A DNA stretch of 60,765 bases from a virus. The number at the start of each line of letters is the position of its first letter. The first letter of the stretch is position 1. The position numbers and the translations under genes were made by a program. The notes under the pieces are model-generated. The model did no database searches. It saw nothing but the letters and a program-made list of their open reading frames with translations, and had not been told where the DNA came from. The stretch is taken from positions 1 to 60,765 of the IMG/VR virus record IMGVR_UViG_3300025890_000027, one strand, 5' to 3'. Shown piece by piece: positions 49,359 through 57,252 of the stretch.

Positions 49359-50522
49359 ATGAAAACCTCCGACACAGGCCTTTCTCTTATAAAGGAATTC
49401 GAAGGACTTCGTTTAACTTCGTATTATTGTTCAAGTGAAGAATTGACTGTGGGATATGGCAAAACAGGGCCTGAGGTCTACGAGGGAATGACTATAACAA
49501 AATCTCAGGCTGAAACTTTTCTCCTCGAAGATGTTACTTATTTCGAAAAAGCTGTTAACGATCTGGTCGACGTCGACTTAACTCAAAACGAGTTTGATTC
49601 TCTGGTCTCATTTTCTTTCAACTGCGGAGTGTCTTCTTTGAAGGAGTCTACTTTGTTGCGTAGATTAAACGCTAATGAAGAAAAAAATTGCGTTTTTCGC
49701 GAGGAACTCCCTAAGTGGATTAATGGCAATGATGGACCCGTTCCTGGTTTAATAAGAAGAAGGGCTGCCGAATTGGAGCTAGCCATCACCGAACAAGGAG
49801 ATCTTGACTCTACGTTTATTGAAAATGCTATAAAATACTATCAGGGGCTCAGCCATCAGACTAAAGCTTTTGTTGATTTATGGGAGGCGTCTTCAGAAGA
49901 GGACCGGAATGTTTTCGTCAAGACTTACCGTGATCAACCTAAAGGGAAGCCTGCCTTAATAGCGAAGCAGTCTAAAAAGCTTTTTCCTTTGGGTGTGCCC
50001 TATTTCTATCAGCATGACTCCGAGACAGCTAATGGTGGACGAATGTGCTTTACATCATCAATGGCGATGGCCCTGGACTATATTGACCCCGAAAAAATAG
50101 ACGGAGATGATGACTGGTATTTGAGCATAGTATTATACTATGGAGATACAGTATCTAGTGAGGCACAAATCAAGGCAGCTAAATCGCTGGGTTTTGATGC
50201 TAAGTTTAAAATGGATGGAAGGGAAGAAGACCTTTGCGATTTGCTTGACAATGGAATTCCTGTTCCTATTGGCATCTTGCATCATAGTCATATTGACTCT
50301 GGCCCAAGCGGTGGAGGACATTGGATCTGTCTTATAGGTTACGATGAAACATATTTTTACGTGCATGATCCGGCGGGAGAACTTGACTTAATAAATGGAG
50401 GCTACAGTTCTTCTTTTTCTTCAGGCAAAAACTTGCGCTATACTAGGAAAAATTTAATGAAAAGATGGTTGATCTCCAATAATCACGACGGATGGTACGT
50501 TGATCTTTCTTATTTTAGGTAG
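49359..50522 (+). CDS. Bifunctional endolysin: GH24 lysozyme plus C39-like peptidase
   Basis: This is a 387-residue protein without a signal peptide. Residues 1-145 are a T4-type muramidase. E15, C24 and T30 match the spacing of E11, D20 and T26 of T4 lysozyme, with Cys in the Asp position as in several lambdoid and P1-type endolysins. Residues ~150-205 form a helical linker. Residues ~208-387 resemble a C39-family cysteine peptidase, with C230 (GGRMCFTSSM), H321 (GGGHWICLIGYD) and D337 (FYVHDPAGE) as triad candidates. It would cut both glycan and peptide bonds of peptidoglycan. Export probably needs a holin. Confidence 0.85.
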   Translation: MKTSDTGLSLIKEFEGLRLTSYYCSSEELTVGYGKTGPEVYEGMTITKSQAETFLLEDVTYFEKAVNDLVDVDLTQNEFDSLVSFSFNCGVSSLKESTLLRRLNANEEKNCVFREELPKWINGNDGPVPGLIRRRAAELELAITEQGDLDSTFIENAIKYYQGLSHQTKAFVDLWEASSEEDRNVFVKTYRDQPKGKPALIAKQSKKLFPLGVPYFYQHDSETANGGRMCFTSSMAMALDYIDPEKIDGDDDWYLSIVLYYGDTVSSEAQIKAAKSLGFDAKFKMDGREEDLCDLLDNGIPVPIGILHHSHIDSGPSGGGHWICLIGYDETYFYVHDPAGELDLINGGYSSSFSSGKNLRYTRKNLMKRWLISNNHDGWYVDLSYFR

Positions 50523-50545
50523 CCTTTTTCGATTCTTTCATTTCC

Positions 50546-50761
50546 ATGCAACAAGTCGTTTTAAGCTATCTACCTGGATACATGTGGTCGCACGGGACTC
50601 TTCTGTCTACGGGAGCAGCTATTCCGCCTACTCAACACATGGACAAGAAAACTGGGGATATTAAGTTCTACGTTCGTCCTTTGTTTCCTTGTGGCTCTAG
50701 CATTGGAATGTTCATTTCAAAAAAAGGAATCATCAGTGCTATTAAACGAGGGCAAGTCTAA
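50546..50761 (+). CDS. Small protein, unknown
   Basis: This is a 71-residue protein with GP- and Phe-rich beta content (YMWSHGTLLSTGAAIPP, FYVRPLFPCGSSIGMFISKK). It begins 23 bases after the endolysin stop without a strong Shine-Dalgarno. It ends one base before the converging minus-strand gene, with no terminator between. No family recognised. Confidence 0.45.
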   Translation: MQQVVLSYLPGYMWSHGTLLSTGAAIPPTQHMDKKTGDIKFYVRPLFPCGSSIGMFISKKGIISAIKRGQV

Positions 50762-51175
50762 CTATTCTTCGTACTCTAGTCCTTCTATTGATTCGACAAG
50801 AGGTTTAAAGTACGAATGAACTGAGACCGAATCCCACTGACATTCTTCGATCAAGCGAACACCTACCATATTCAAGGCTTCTGAATGATCATCTGTCCAG
50901 CTATCATCTGCTTCTGCGCTTTCTTTGATTCGAATAGCTGCTTGCATTAAAGCTAGCTCTAGCTGAACCTTCAGATGTTCTGTTTCGGACTGCTCTTCCT
51001 TTACTCTGTTCCCATCTACTCGCTTCAGTAGCCACATGCATAGATGAGCATAAGTTACTTTATTGAAAGTAAAAACTTTTACAGTTAAGAAAATGAGCAG
51101 ATTTGCGACAAAGTCAGTAACGCCTGCAAATGCAATACAGCTATGAGCTACAAGGTCATAAAGGTAGGTTTTCAT
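50762..51175 (-). CDS. Membrane-associated small protein, unknown
   Basis: This is a 137-residue protein. Residues ~8-55 are hydrophobic (SCIAFAGVTDFVANLLIFLTV), probably one or two membrane spans. The rest is an acidic helical region (KVQLELALMQAAIRIKE). It is the last gene of the minus-strand replication operon (helicase upstream by 24 bases). It might tether replication to the membrane, but this is only a guess from position. Confidence 0.5.
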   Translation of the reverse strand: MKTYLYDLVAHSCIAFAGVTDFVANLLIFLTVKVFTFNKVTYAHLCMWLLKRVDGNRVKEEQSETEHLKVQLELALMQAAIRIKESAEADDSWTDDHSEALNMVGVRLIEECQWDSVSVHSYFKPLVESIEGLEYEE

Positions 51176-51199
51176 TGTCTTGATCTTTCTATAATCAGT

Positions 51200-52885
51200 T
51201 TACCAGTTTGAAGGGCTGTCCGCTGTTTGATTAGTAAAATCCTGCTTGACAGAGCTGAACTTGTAATCCATAGACAGGATCGACTTGTCGACAAAAGTCT
51301 TCAGGCCTGTGATTTTATTACCACGCCACAATGCTTGTCGCCCCCTGGTCTTACAGTGCCAAAACTCAAGATTGCCGGTCCAATGACGATCGTCCCCACT
51401 TCCTTCCATTTCCTTTCTAACGATCCATACTGCATGACTAACATGAGACAAGGCATCAGTTCCTCTAATCTGATCCAACTTTGGAGTTTCTTTCTGGCTT
51501 AGAGAGTCCATTCCCACACGATTCATCTGAGCTAAAACTATTAAGTCAACTTCTAGCTCTTTAGCGGCATTCATTAATTTGTAAGCACGATCTTCAAGCA
51601 TACCAGCTTCATTGCTAGGAGCGCCTTTATGGCGAGACAGTACGTGAAAATGATCTATTACAACGCAGCGAAGATCAGGGTTTTTTGCTTTCATAGATCG
51701 CATTGAATTGATAACTGAATCAACACAAGCCCCCCAAGGGTCTTCTATTAGTATCTTCCCCCCAGCTTCTTGGATGGCTGCAGCGGCCATCATTAGATTA
51801 GCGCTTACCTTCTCGCGATTACCTGAGGGTGAATCTATGTCACCGACTTCAGCCCAATGAGTATTTGGGTTGCATTGATGAGTGGCAGCGGACCAAAGAC
51901 GTGCATAAATGGCTGCTTTGTCAAGCTCTGCAGAGATAAAGCCGACAGTTAGTCCCTCTTTTGCAAGGTTGACTGCAGCGAAAACGCCCAAAATAGTCTT
52001 TCCTACACCAGTACGAGCGGCCAAAGAGAAAAGGCGACCACCCGCTGACTGTCCAGGAACACGAACGCCTCCCTCCATGTCGATATCCATAGCAGTCATT
52101 CCGGTGCTGATAGGTTTAGCCTGCTCCCGAGCGTTCATTATCTGATCGATCAGTGAGACTCGGCCATCCTTAGGACTAACAAGGTCTTCTACTGCATCGA
52201 CAGCATTCCCTTGACTCCCTACCGAGCCTCGAAGCATTCCCAGGCAGGTCATTAGCTCCTGTTGTTGGGCTTCAATAGCTTTTTCCAGCTTAGTATCCGA
52301 TTTTATTGCCTGGCCTCCAATATGTTGAGCATCTTTAAATGTTGCTCGTGCTCTCGCTTGACGAAGGAGATCTATAGCAACAGCCCACTCCGACTCAGCA
52401 TCCCCATAAGTACGCATCGTTTCGCGTTGACTTAAGTTGGCAACTGTCTGATTAAAACTTAAAGCTGAGATCGTCGGATTACGAGTAAATGACTCAATCA
52501 ACGTTTGAGGATTTATTATTGATGCTCCGTCAGCAGTACCATTGTAAATCATGTCGATTTGAGTGCCAATAGCGCAAAAAGCCTCCGACGACCAAAGCTG
52601 TGTAGGGAGTTCTTGGCCATGTCCAATACCTACGCCACAACGGAGGTCTGCCCATAGCTCTCTTGCCTTTCCTGAAGGGCTAGTCAATATACGGCAAAGC
52701 ACGATGGCTTCTTGATCTTGAGTATTGTCTTTCTCTGCCATCGTTGATGGTTGAATCTTCTCGATAATTCGACTAAGGCCTAAGACTGTTTCAACTTCGT
52801 CCTTTTGGCAGCCAACAATTCGTCCGTCTTCGGCCTCAAGTAGTCCAAGGTCAACAGCTTTCTGTATGTAGAAAGGGAAGGTCAT
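51200..52885 (-). CDS. Replicative DNA helicase (DnaB-like)
   Basis: This is a 561-residue protein. The N-terminal ~180 residues correspond to the DnaB N-terminal domain and linker region. The RecA-like motor begins near residue 255 (STGMTAMDIDMEGGV). Walker A is RTGVGKT (291-297) and Walker B VVIDHFHVL (408-416). FISAELDKAAIYARL and the LAQMNR motif near 455 follow the DnaB order. As a hexamer it unwinds DNA at the phage fork. The gene follows the winged-helix replication protein by 10 bases, and the pair reads away from the repeat cluster at 53862. Confidence 0.85.
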   Translation of the reverse strand: MTFPFYIQKAVDLGLLEAEDGRIVGCQKDEVETVLGLSRIIEKIQPSTMAEKDNTQDQEAIVLCRILTSPSGKARELWADLRCGVGIGHGQELPTQLWSSEAFCAIGTQIDMIYNGTADGASIINPQTLIESFTRNPTISALSFNQTVANLSQRETMRTYGDAESEWAVAIDLLRQARARATFKDAQHIGGQAIKSDTKLEKAIEAQQQELMTCLGMLRGSVGSQGNAVDAVEDLVSPKDGRVSLIDQIMNAREQAKPISTGMTAMDIDMEGGVRVPGQSAGGRLFSLAARTGVGKTILGVFAAVNLAKEGLTVGFISAELDKAAIYARLWSAATHQCNPNTHWAEVGDIDSPSGNREKVSANLMMAAAAIQEAGGKILIEDPWGACVDSVINSMRSMKAKNPDLRCVVIDHFHVLSRHKGAPSNEAGMLEDRAYKLMNAAKELEVDLIVLAQMNRVGMDSLSQKETPKLDQIRGTDALSHVSHAVWIVRKEMEGSGDDRHWTGNLEFWHCKTRGRQALWRGNKITGLKTFVDKSILSMDYKFSSVKQDFTNQTADSPSNW

Positions 52886-52895
52886 ATAAAAAATG

Positions 52896-53825
52896 TCAAG
52901 GGAGATAGTAAAGAGCTTTTTGGTTCATCTTCCCGGACCAAAAAACGGGTTTGCCGTCTGCATAATAAACGCGAGCCGTCGTCCTGTCAACTTTTTCAGA
53001 TTTTCTTAGAATCGCCTGCTCTTTTTCTTGACCTTCATTCCAGTCAGAAACTTCATGAACTTCAATATTTTGAACGGGAAAGCCTTTAGCAGTGTACCAG
53101 TCCAGAAAATCTGCTTCTTTCCCAGCAAAAGCAGCACTTTTTGCTTCTTTAGTCTGTCCTTGCTTGTAGAGCTTTTCTACACTTTGGAACTTTTTATCTT
53201 CGATCTCTGCCGAATAGCCAAAGATGTTTGAAACTTTAAAAGTTTTAGAAGACCACCAGGTGTCAGCCTTCAAGCCGCGGCAAATAGCCTTAACGAAGTC
53301 TTCGTAACATTCTCGCCCAATCTTCAATCGTTTGGCTTGAATTTCTACGGCAATCCATGTAGCGGGATTCATAGCGCTGCGTTCTTCTACGTAGCTTTCA
53401 GGTTTAAAGCTGTTCCAAGTCTTAACAAAAACGGCCTTAGCTTCTTTTTCGTTGACTTGATTGACCCGACGAGGCTCAGCCTTCATCTCATCTGCGATTG
53501 TTTGCTCCTTCTTTTCAGCGACCTTCGGTAGCGTCTTCTTGGATATTGGTTCAGACGGAACAACCAAGTGAAGGTCGTCATCTCGCTTAATAAGTAGTCC
53601 AGCCTCTTTCAGATCCTTCATTACTCGAAAAAGAGCCGAGCGATTATAGCCTAGGGTCTCAGCTATCGTCTCTATATTTCTATAGCTTCGAGAGTACTCT
53701 CCATGATCCAAGCTAGCCAACCTAATCCACGCTCTTTCCATCGCTGGACTTAGATTCGCAGCAAAAACAGCATTTGGAACCCTTGTAAAGCTTTCGGAGG
53801 CACTGTCCAGTCGGACTACTCTCAT
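52896..53825 (-). CDS. Winged-helix replication initiator-like protein
   Basis: This is a 309-residue protein. Residues ~15-95 form a winged helix (FTRVPNAVFAANLSPAMER, NIETIAETLGYNRSALFRVM, LKEAGLLIKRDDDLHLV), like the helix_turn_helix_36 / DnaD-type initiators of phages. A basic linker and a second helical domain at ~125-230 (KRLKIGRECYEDFVKAI) follow. Its position directly upstream of the DnaB-like helicase suggests it binds the origin and loads the helicase. Candidate binding sites lie just upstream at 53862-53964. ATG 53825 has a weak Shine-Dalgarno. Confidence 0.7.
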   Translation of the reverse strand: MRVVRLDSASESFTRVPNAVFAANLSPAMERAWIRLASLDHGEYSRSYRNIETIAETLGYNRSALFRVMKDLKEAGLLIKRDDDLHLVVPSEPISKKTLPKVAEKKEQTIADEMKAEPRRVNQVNEKEAKAVFVKTWNSFKPESYVEERSAMNPATWIAVEIQAKRLKIGRECYEDFVKAICRGLKADTWWSSKTFKVSNIFGYSAEIEDKKFQSVEKLYKQGQTKEAKSAAFAGKEADFLDWYTAKGFPVQNIEVHEVSDWNEGQEKEQAILRKSEKVDRTTARVYYADGKPVFWSGKMNQKALYYLP

Positions 53826-53861
53826 AAAGGTCTAGGTTGAAGTCTTTTCACTCTAGCAGAA

Positions 53862-53964
53862 GAGTCTCAGAATTGCAACGCTTTTGTTGCAGTAACGAGA
53901 GTCCCAATAACGAGACTATTTTGGTGCTGTTTCTGGACTTTCTTAGTCGCAGTTTCAGGACTCC
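53862..53964. repeat. Iteron-like repeat cluster, candidate origin or operator
   Basis: Five imperfect ~18-bp copies of GTTGCAGT-xAC-GAGAGTC are visible. One is inverted at 53862-53879 and four are direct at 53886-53903, 53901-53917, 53923-53939 and 53946-53964. The inverted copy and the first direct copy form a large palindrome around GCTTTT. The cluster fills the 175-base gap between the divergently transcribed initiator-like gene and the gene at 54001. This is the typical place for initiator-bound iterons or autoregulatory operators. Confidence 0.6.
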
Positions 53965-54000
53965 TCTTATATCTAATACTTAAAAAGATCCATTAAGCCT

Positions 54001-54321
54001 TTGGAACGAATTTCAAGAATCAAAAAAGACCAAGCTAGAGTGGCTTACGCTGAAGGAGGTAGAGCCATGGGGCGGCAAATTCTTTACGACCCATTAGCCG
54101 AAAGCCGACTCTGGAAAATGGTTGGCAGCTTGAAGCTGTGGCCTAGGTGGTACCTAAAAGCTTTCGCTCGACTCTATGCCGAAGAAAATCCTTCAGAATA
54201 TGAACGAATCAGAAAGAGAAAATACCGTCAGCATAAAACGAAAGAGACGGGCCTCAAGAGGCTGAATGAAACCAGGGAACAAGCGATCCAGGACTTAGGT
54301 CAACCATCTCGCGATCAGTGA
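54001..54321 (+). CDS. Basic helical protein, unknown
   Basis: This is a 106-residue protein from TTG 54001; ATG 54066 would give 84 residues. It is basic and helical (WPRWYLKAFARLYAEENPSE, ERIRKRKYRQHK). It opens the plus-strand early operon, opposite the replication genes. It may bind nucleic acid or act as a regulator. The start is uncertain because no clear Shine-Dalgarno precedes either codon. No family recognised. Confidence 0.5.
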   Translation: MERISRIKKDQARVAYAEGGRAMGRQILYDPLAESRLWKMVGSLKLWPRWYLKAFARLYAEENPSEYERIRKRKYRQHKTKETGLKRLNETREQAIQDLGQPSRDQ

Positions 54322-54323
54322 GC

Positions 54324-54332
54324 TGCTAGACT
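54324..54332 (+). promoter_or_regulatory. Extended -10 promoter TGC-TAGACT
   Basis: TG, one base, then TAGACT (54327-54332), followed by GAAAAGG, lies 30 bases before the start at 54363. It is the first of six such boxes in the right arm. Confidence 0.5.
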
Positions 54333-54362
54333 GAAAAGGCAAACCTCTAGAAGGAACCGAAA

Positions 54363-55061
54363 TTGGCTGAATTCCCTAATCTCGCTGGAGTGGTCACAAA
54401 AGATCTTGTTGAGTCGATTGGGACAGGTAAGTATTCTGCCAGTTACGTCAACTGGTCAAGAACACATCAACTCCTGCGCCAACACGCTCCTGGCTGGTCC
54501 GTCGAAGTTAAAGAGCATAGTCCGACCGGCGAAATCTTATTCCGTGCCCCAGTGGGAGGTTATTTGCAGCTCAGAGTCAGCCATGTCGATGGCACTGTGG
54601 GTCCCTGGGTGCCACAAGCTGTTATGGATAATCGCAACAAAGATATCCCTATTGATAGGATTGGAGCTCGAGACATTACGGACACTCACAGGCGAGGCTC
54701 TTGCATGTGCCTGGCTTATTCTTTCGGCCTAGCAGGTGAGTTGTGGGCAAAAATGAAGCTCGAAGCCGGCTGGGGTCTCGACCAAGGAGAAACATCTGAA
54801 CCTCTTAAGTCCTCAACCCAAGGACAACCAAAGTCGCAGCCTGCTCCTATCTCGAATCCTAGCGTCAGTCCAACCTGCACAGAGGAGTCCTTTCGCGAGG
54901 CCCTTCTCTCGAAGGGCGTCAATACAACCGCTATCGATGCATGCGTCGAAATCGTTATCAACAAGCTCAACGGAGATTTCGGACAAGGAATCCGTCAGGT
55001 CGGAACAAAGTCAACAGAAGAGCTTAACGAAAAATACGGATCCCAGCCAAAGACTTGGTGA
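54363..55061 (+). CDS. Single-strand annealing protein, Sak3 / DUF1071-like
   Basis: This is a 232-residue protein (TTG 54363 with AAGGAACC just upstream). Residues ~25-145 follow the DUF1071 (Sak3) plan: NWSRTHQLLRQHAPGWS, VEVKEHSP, then PQAVMDNRNKDIPID and a final RRGSCMCLAYSFGLAGELW region. These proteins anneal complementary single strands during phage recombination, usually with an exonuclease. The partner may be the PD-(D/E)XK exonuclease at 58313. The C-terminal ~80 residues are a variable linker and a helical end, perhaps for SSB contact. Confidence 0.7.
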   Translation: MAEFPNLAGVVTKDLVESIGTGKYSASYVNWSRTHQLLRQHAPGWSVEVKEHSPTGEILFRAPVGGYLQLRVSHVDGTVGPWVPQAVMDNRNKDIPIDRIGARDITDTHRRGSCMCLAYSFGLAGELWAKMKLEAGWGLDQGETSEPLKSSTQGQPKSQPAPISNPSVSPTCTEESFREALLSKGVNTTAIDACVEIVINKLNGDFGQGIRQVGTKSTEELNEKYGSQPKTW

Positions 55062-55135
55062 CATAGAAAGAGCTTGTCAATCGTTGGCCGGCTTTTTTCG
55101 TGGAACCATTATTTGAAGCCAAGAGCAGTATTTTG

Positions 55136-55144
55136 TGGTATTAT
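55136..55144 (+). promoter_or_regulatory. Extended -10 promoter TGG-TATTAT
   Basis: TG, G, TATTAT (55139-55144) lies 28 bases before the sigma factor start at 55172. Confidence 0.55.
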
Positions 55145-55171
55145 TTATCTGTACCTTCGAAAGGAACCGCA

Positions 55172-55984
55172 ATGGCTGACTCGTCCTCATCAGGCTCCAT
55201 CGCCACCTGGCTCGATGGAGCTGGTCGTCGCAAAACTCGAAACAAAAGCGATACTTTGGAAATTTGCGCTAGAATGTCCAAGCTTAAGCCCGGGAGCAAG
55301 CTTTACGTTAAATATCTAAACAAAGCTTGTGAAATGAATCTTTTACTAGTAGCCAATGCCGTACGTCTTTTTATCCGCAAAAGATCGTCAGTGAATTGGC
55401 GCGACACCCATACAGAGGACCTTCTTCAACAAGGATATTTTGGGCTAAGACGCGCTGTCGAAAAATTCGATCCGAGCTTGGGATATGCTTTCAGTACTTA
55501 CGCTATGCCGTGGATCCGACAAGCAATTAGCCGTTACCATAACAGCAAAGCTTCTATGATCTACATCCCAGAAGGCGTCTCTCAGCAGGTTTTTTATATT
55601 GCCAAGCACGGCAAGAAGAAGATAAACGGATCAGGATTGGCCACCAATGATCGTTTGCTAGATGCGGCTCGTTACGCTATGAGGCCTCTTTGTCTTGATG
55701 CTCCTTGTGATAGAAAAGAGAACTCACGGCCTTTGCACGAAACTGTTCCCTACGTTACCCCCGAGCCAACTTACACTGAAGAAGAACCAAACTGGGCTAC
55801 TCAGATGCTTGGTGAGGCTATTGACACCGCAGGGTTGAGCGGCCTGGAAGCCAGCTTAATTCGTTCCTACGCCCACGCCGGTCGCATTTCTTCCGCGGCT
55901 CGTAGTTGTGGATTGTCAGAGCACAAGGCTAGGCCAATTATCCGAAATGCTGTCGAAAAGATTAAAGCTGCTCACCATTCGTGA
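55172..55984 (+). CDS. Sigma-70 family RNA polymerase sigma factor
   Basis: This is a 270-residue protein from ATG 55172, with AAAGGA 7 bases before. Residues ~50-122 are a clear region 2. LLLVANAVRLFIRK is followed by DLLQQGYFGLRRAVEKFD and FSTYAMPWIRQAISR, very close to cyanobacterial group 1/2 sigma factors, including the -10 reading helix. Region 3 (IYIPEGVSQQV) and region 4 (~235-265; LSGLEASLIRSYAHAG, AARSCGLSEHKARPI) are present but diverged, and region 1.1 is missing. It would redirect host RNA polymerase, probably to the late genes, whose upstream boxes differ from the early ones. Confidence 0.85.
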   Translation: MADSSSSGSIATWLDGAGRRKTRNKSDTLEICARMSKLKPGSKLYVKYLNKACEMNLLLVANAVRLFIRKRSSVNWRDTHTEDLLQQGYFGLRRAVEKFDPSLGYAFSTYAMPWIRQAISRYHNSKASMIYIPEGVSQQVFYIAKHGKKKINGSGLATNDRLLDAARYAMRPLCLDAPCDRKENSRPLHETVPYVTPEPTYTEEEPNWATQMLGEAIDTAGLSGLEASLIRSYAHAGRISSAARSCGLSEHKARPIIRNAVEKIKAAHHS

Positions 55985-55990
55985 TACACT
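55982..55990 (+). promoter_or_regulatory. Extended -10 promoter TGA-TACACT
   Basis: TG, A, TACACT (55985-55990) starts on the sigma factor stop codon and lies 32 bases before the SSB start. It has the same hexamer as the box at 58282. Confidence 0.55.
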
Positions 55991-56021
55991 GGAACCAACC
56001 CAACCTTATTGAGGAAACGAA

Positions 56022-56396
56022 ATGACATCAGTCTCCCTGGCAGGAAAAGTAACAGGGAAGGAAGAAGAGCCTCCCGTTACTGTTCGCGAATTTGGGAATG
56101 GAGGCAAAATCGCAAGGTTCTCTGTGCTTGACAATGAGTATTTTTACGTCAAACAGACAGATGACCGCAAGCTTCAATTCTATACTGTCGAGGTATCCGG
56201 AAAACAAGCTGAAATTGTAGCTGAGCGATTAGCCCGAGGAGATCAAGTTGGTGTTCATGGCCAGCTTATACAGCGAGACTGGAATGGCAAAACCTTTCTT
56301 GACGTTAAAAACGCTCGAATCACATTCCTTACACCTCGACCAGAAGCAGACGTAACGCCTGGTTCTGTTGCTGATGAAGATTCTGCTTTGTTTTGA
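56022..56396 (+). CDS. ssb: Single-stranded DNA-binding protein
   Basis: This is a 124-residue protein with an OB-fold layout of SSB: VSLAGKVTGKEEEPPVTVRE, then KIARFSVLDNEYFYV, FYTVEVSGKQAEIVAERLAR, GDQVGVHGQLIQRDW and FLDVKNARITFL. The end is acidic with a terminal Phe (ADEDSALF), like the protein-docking tail of bacterial SSBs. It coats single strands at the fork and in recombination and may dock the annealing protein and exonuclease of this window. It has its own promoter and terminator. Confidence 0.8.
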   Translation: MTSVSLAGKVTGKEEEPPVTVREFGNGGKIARFSVLDNEYFYVKQTDDRKLQFYTVEVSGKQAEIVAERLARGDQVGVHGQLIQRDWNGKTFLDVKNARITFLTPRPEADVTPGSVADEDSALF

Positions 56397-56398
56397 TA

Positions 56399-56418
56399 GG
56401 TAGCCTAGTCTGGCTACC
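56399..56418 (+). other. Hairpin GGTAGCC-TAGTCT-GGCTACC
   Basis: A perfect 7-bp stem begins just after the SSB stop codon. Only a weak T-rich stretch follows, so it is an mRNA 3' stabiliser or a weak terminator. Confidence 0.5.
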
Positions 56419-56459
56419 CCTTATTTATCGTCTCCGCGACGCTTAATAAAAACTACATC

Positions 56460-56488
56460 CCTACTGGCAAAAACCAGTAGGTTTTTTT
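56460..56488 (+). terminator. Rho-independent terminator after ssb
   Basis: CCTACTGG, loop CAAAAA, CCAGTAGG and seven T form a perfect 8-bp stem. A promoter box begins two bases downstream. Confidence 0.9.
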
Positions 56489-56489
56489 G

Positions 56490-56498
56490 TGCTAAAAT
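56490..56498 (+). promoter_or_regulatory. Extended -10 promoter TGC-TAAAAT
   Basis: TG, C, TAAAAT (56493-56498) lies 23 bases before the ATG at 56521 and directly behind the terminator of ssb, as expected for a new transcription unit. Confidence 0.6.
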
Positions 56499-56520
56499 AG
56501 TCATTCCAAGAGGTAGTACC

Positions 56521-56949
56521 ATGAATCACAGCTTTAATTTCTCTATAGAAGAGTCGGAGGTTTGCCCAGGGACCGTGGGCCTTTTAATAGAAGATCAGCC
56601 TAAGCTCACGACAGCGCATGTCCGCCCCTTCGTTTGGTCCATCCTTTTGTTTCGCGGTGGCGTTCATAGCTGGGAAGTGGTCAGTGTTTTAAGTAGCGTG
56701 TGCAGCGTAGAAGATATGAAGATTAATGATGAAGATGATGACGACAGGAATTGGGCCGAAATTTGTGTTGATAACGTTTTAGCCGAAATGGTCATCGAAG
56801 GCTTGCTTGAGTACAACCAAGAAAAAGATATCTGGGTTTTGCGTTATACTCCAAAAGCAGTACCTGTTGTAATAAAAGCTGTCTCAGGTGTTAATGGATC
56901 GATACCAAAGCATTTCATCCTAGAAATGAGTAAGGGAGGCTTCAATTGA
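56521..56949 (+). CDS. Unknown early protein
   Basis: This is a 142-residue protein with AGAGGTAGT before ATG 56521. It is mixed alpha/beta and acidic in the centre (KINDEDDDDRNWAEICVDNV). One segment (VLAEMVIEGLLEYNQEKDIW) resembles the recognition part of a winged helix, suggesting a possible regulatory role. It stands in its own unit behind a terminator. No family recognised. Confidence 0.55.
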   Translation: MNHSFNFSIEESEVCPGTVGLLIEDQPKLTTAHVRPFVWSILLFRGGVHSWEVVSVLSSVCSVEDMKINDEDDDDRNWAEICVDNVLAEMVIEGLLEYNQEKDIWVLRYTPKAVPVVIKAVSGVNGSIPKHFILEMSKGGFN

Positions 56950-56971
56950 AGCCAACAGAGGAAGCGTTTTA

Positions 56972-57238
56972 ATGGGACGTCTAAACAAAGAGACTGGAGA
57001 GTTTAAACCAAAGCCTTCAGTCAATAGTCGAACAGTTTTCATGCAACAACGACCTCAGCCACTTAGGTCTTGCGCCAAGGGCACAGATGTCTACGTGCGA
57101 ATGGGAGCTGGTTGGTCTAAAGGTACTGTGTTAAGCTGGTCAAGGAGATCTATCTGCTGCTATTGCCCTCAACTAAAAAAACAAGTTAGCGTTTACGACA
57201 ACCGATCAATTCGCCTACCTGGCGACCCTAAATTCTAA
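56972..57238 (+). CDS. Small basic beta protein, unknown
   Basis: This is an 88-residue protein with AGAGGAAG before ATG 56972. It is basic, with a compact beta core (DVYVRMGAGWSKGTVLSWSR, SVYDNRSIRLPGD) that resembles a small SH3/Tudor-like barrel. It may bind nucleic acid or protein. It lies in the early operon between an unknown gene and the Nmad1-like gene. Confidence 0.5.
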   Translation: MGRLNKETGEFKPKPSVNSRTVFMQQRPQPLRSCAKGTDVYVRMGAGWSKGTVLSWSRRSICCYCPQLKKQVSVYDNRSIRLPGDPKF

Positions 57239-57252
57239 AAGGACTGCATTGC

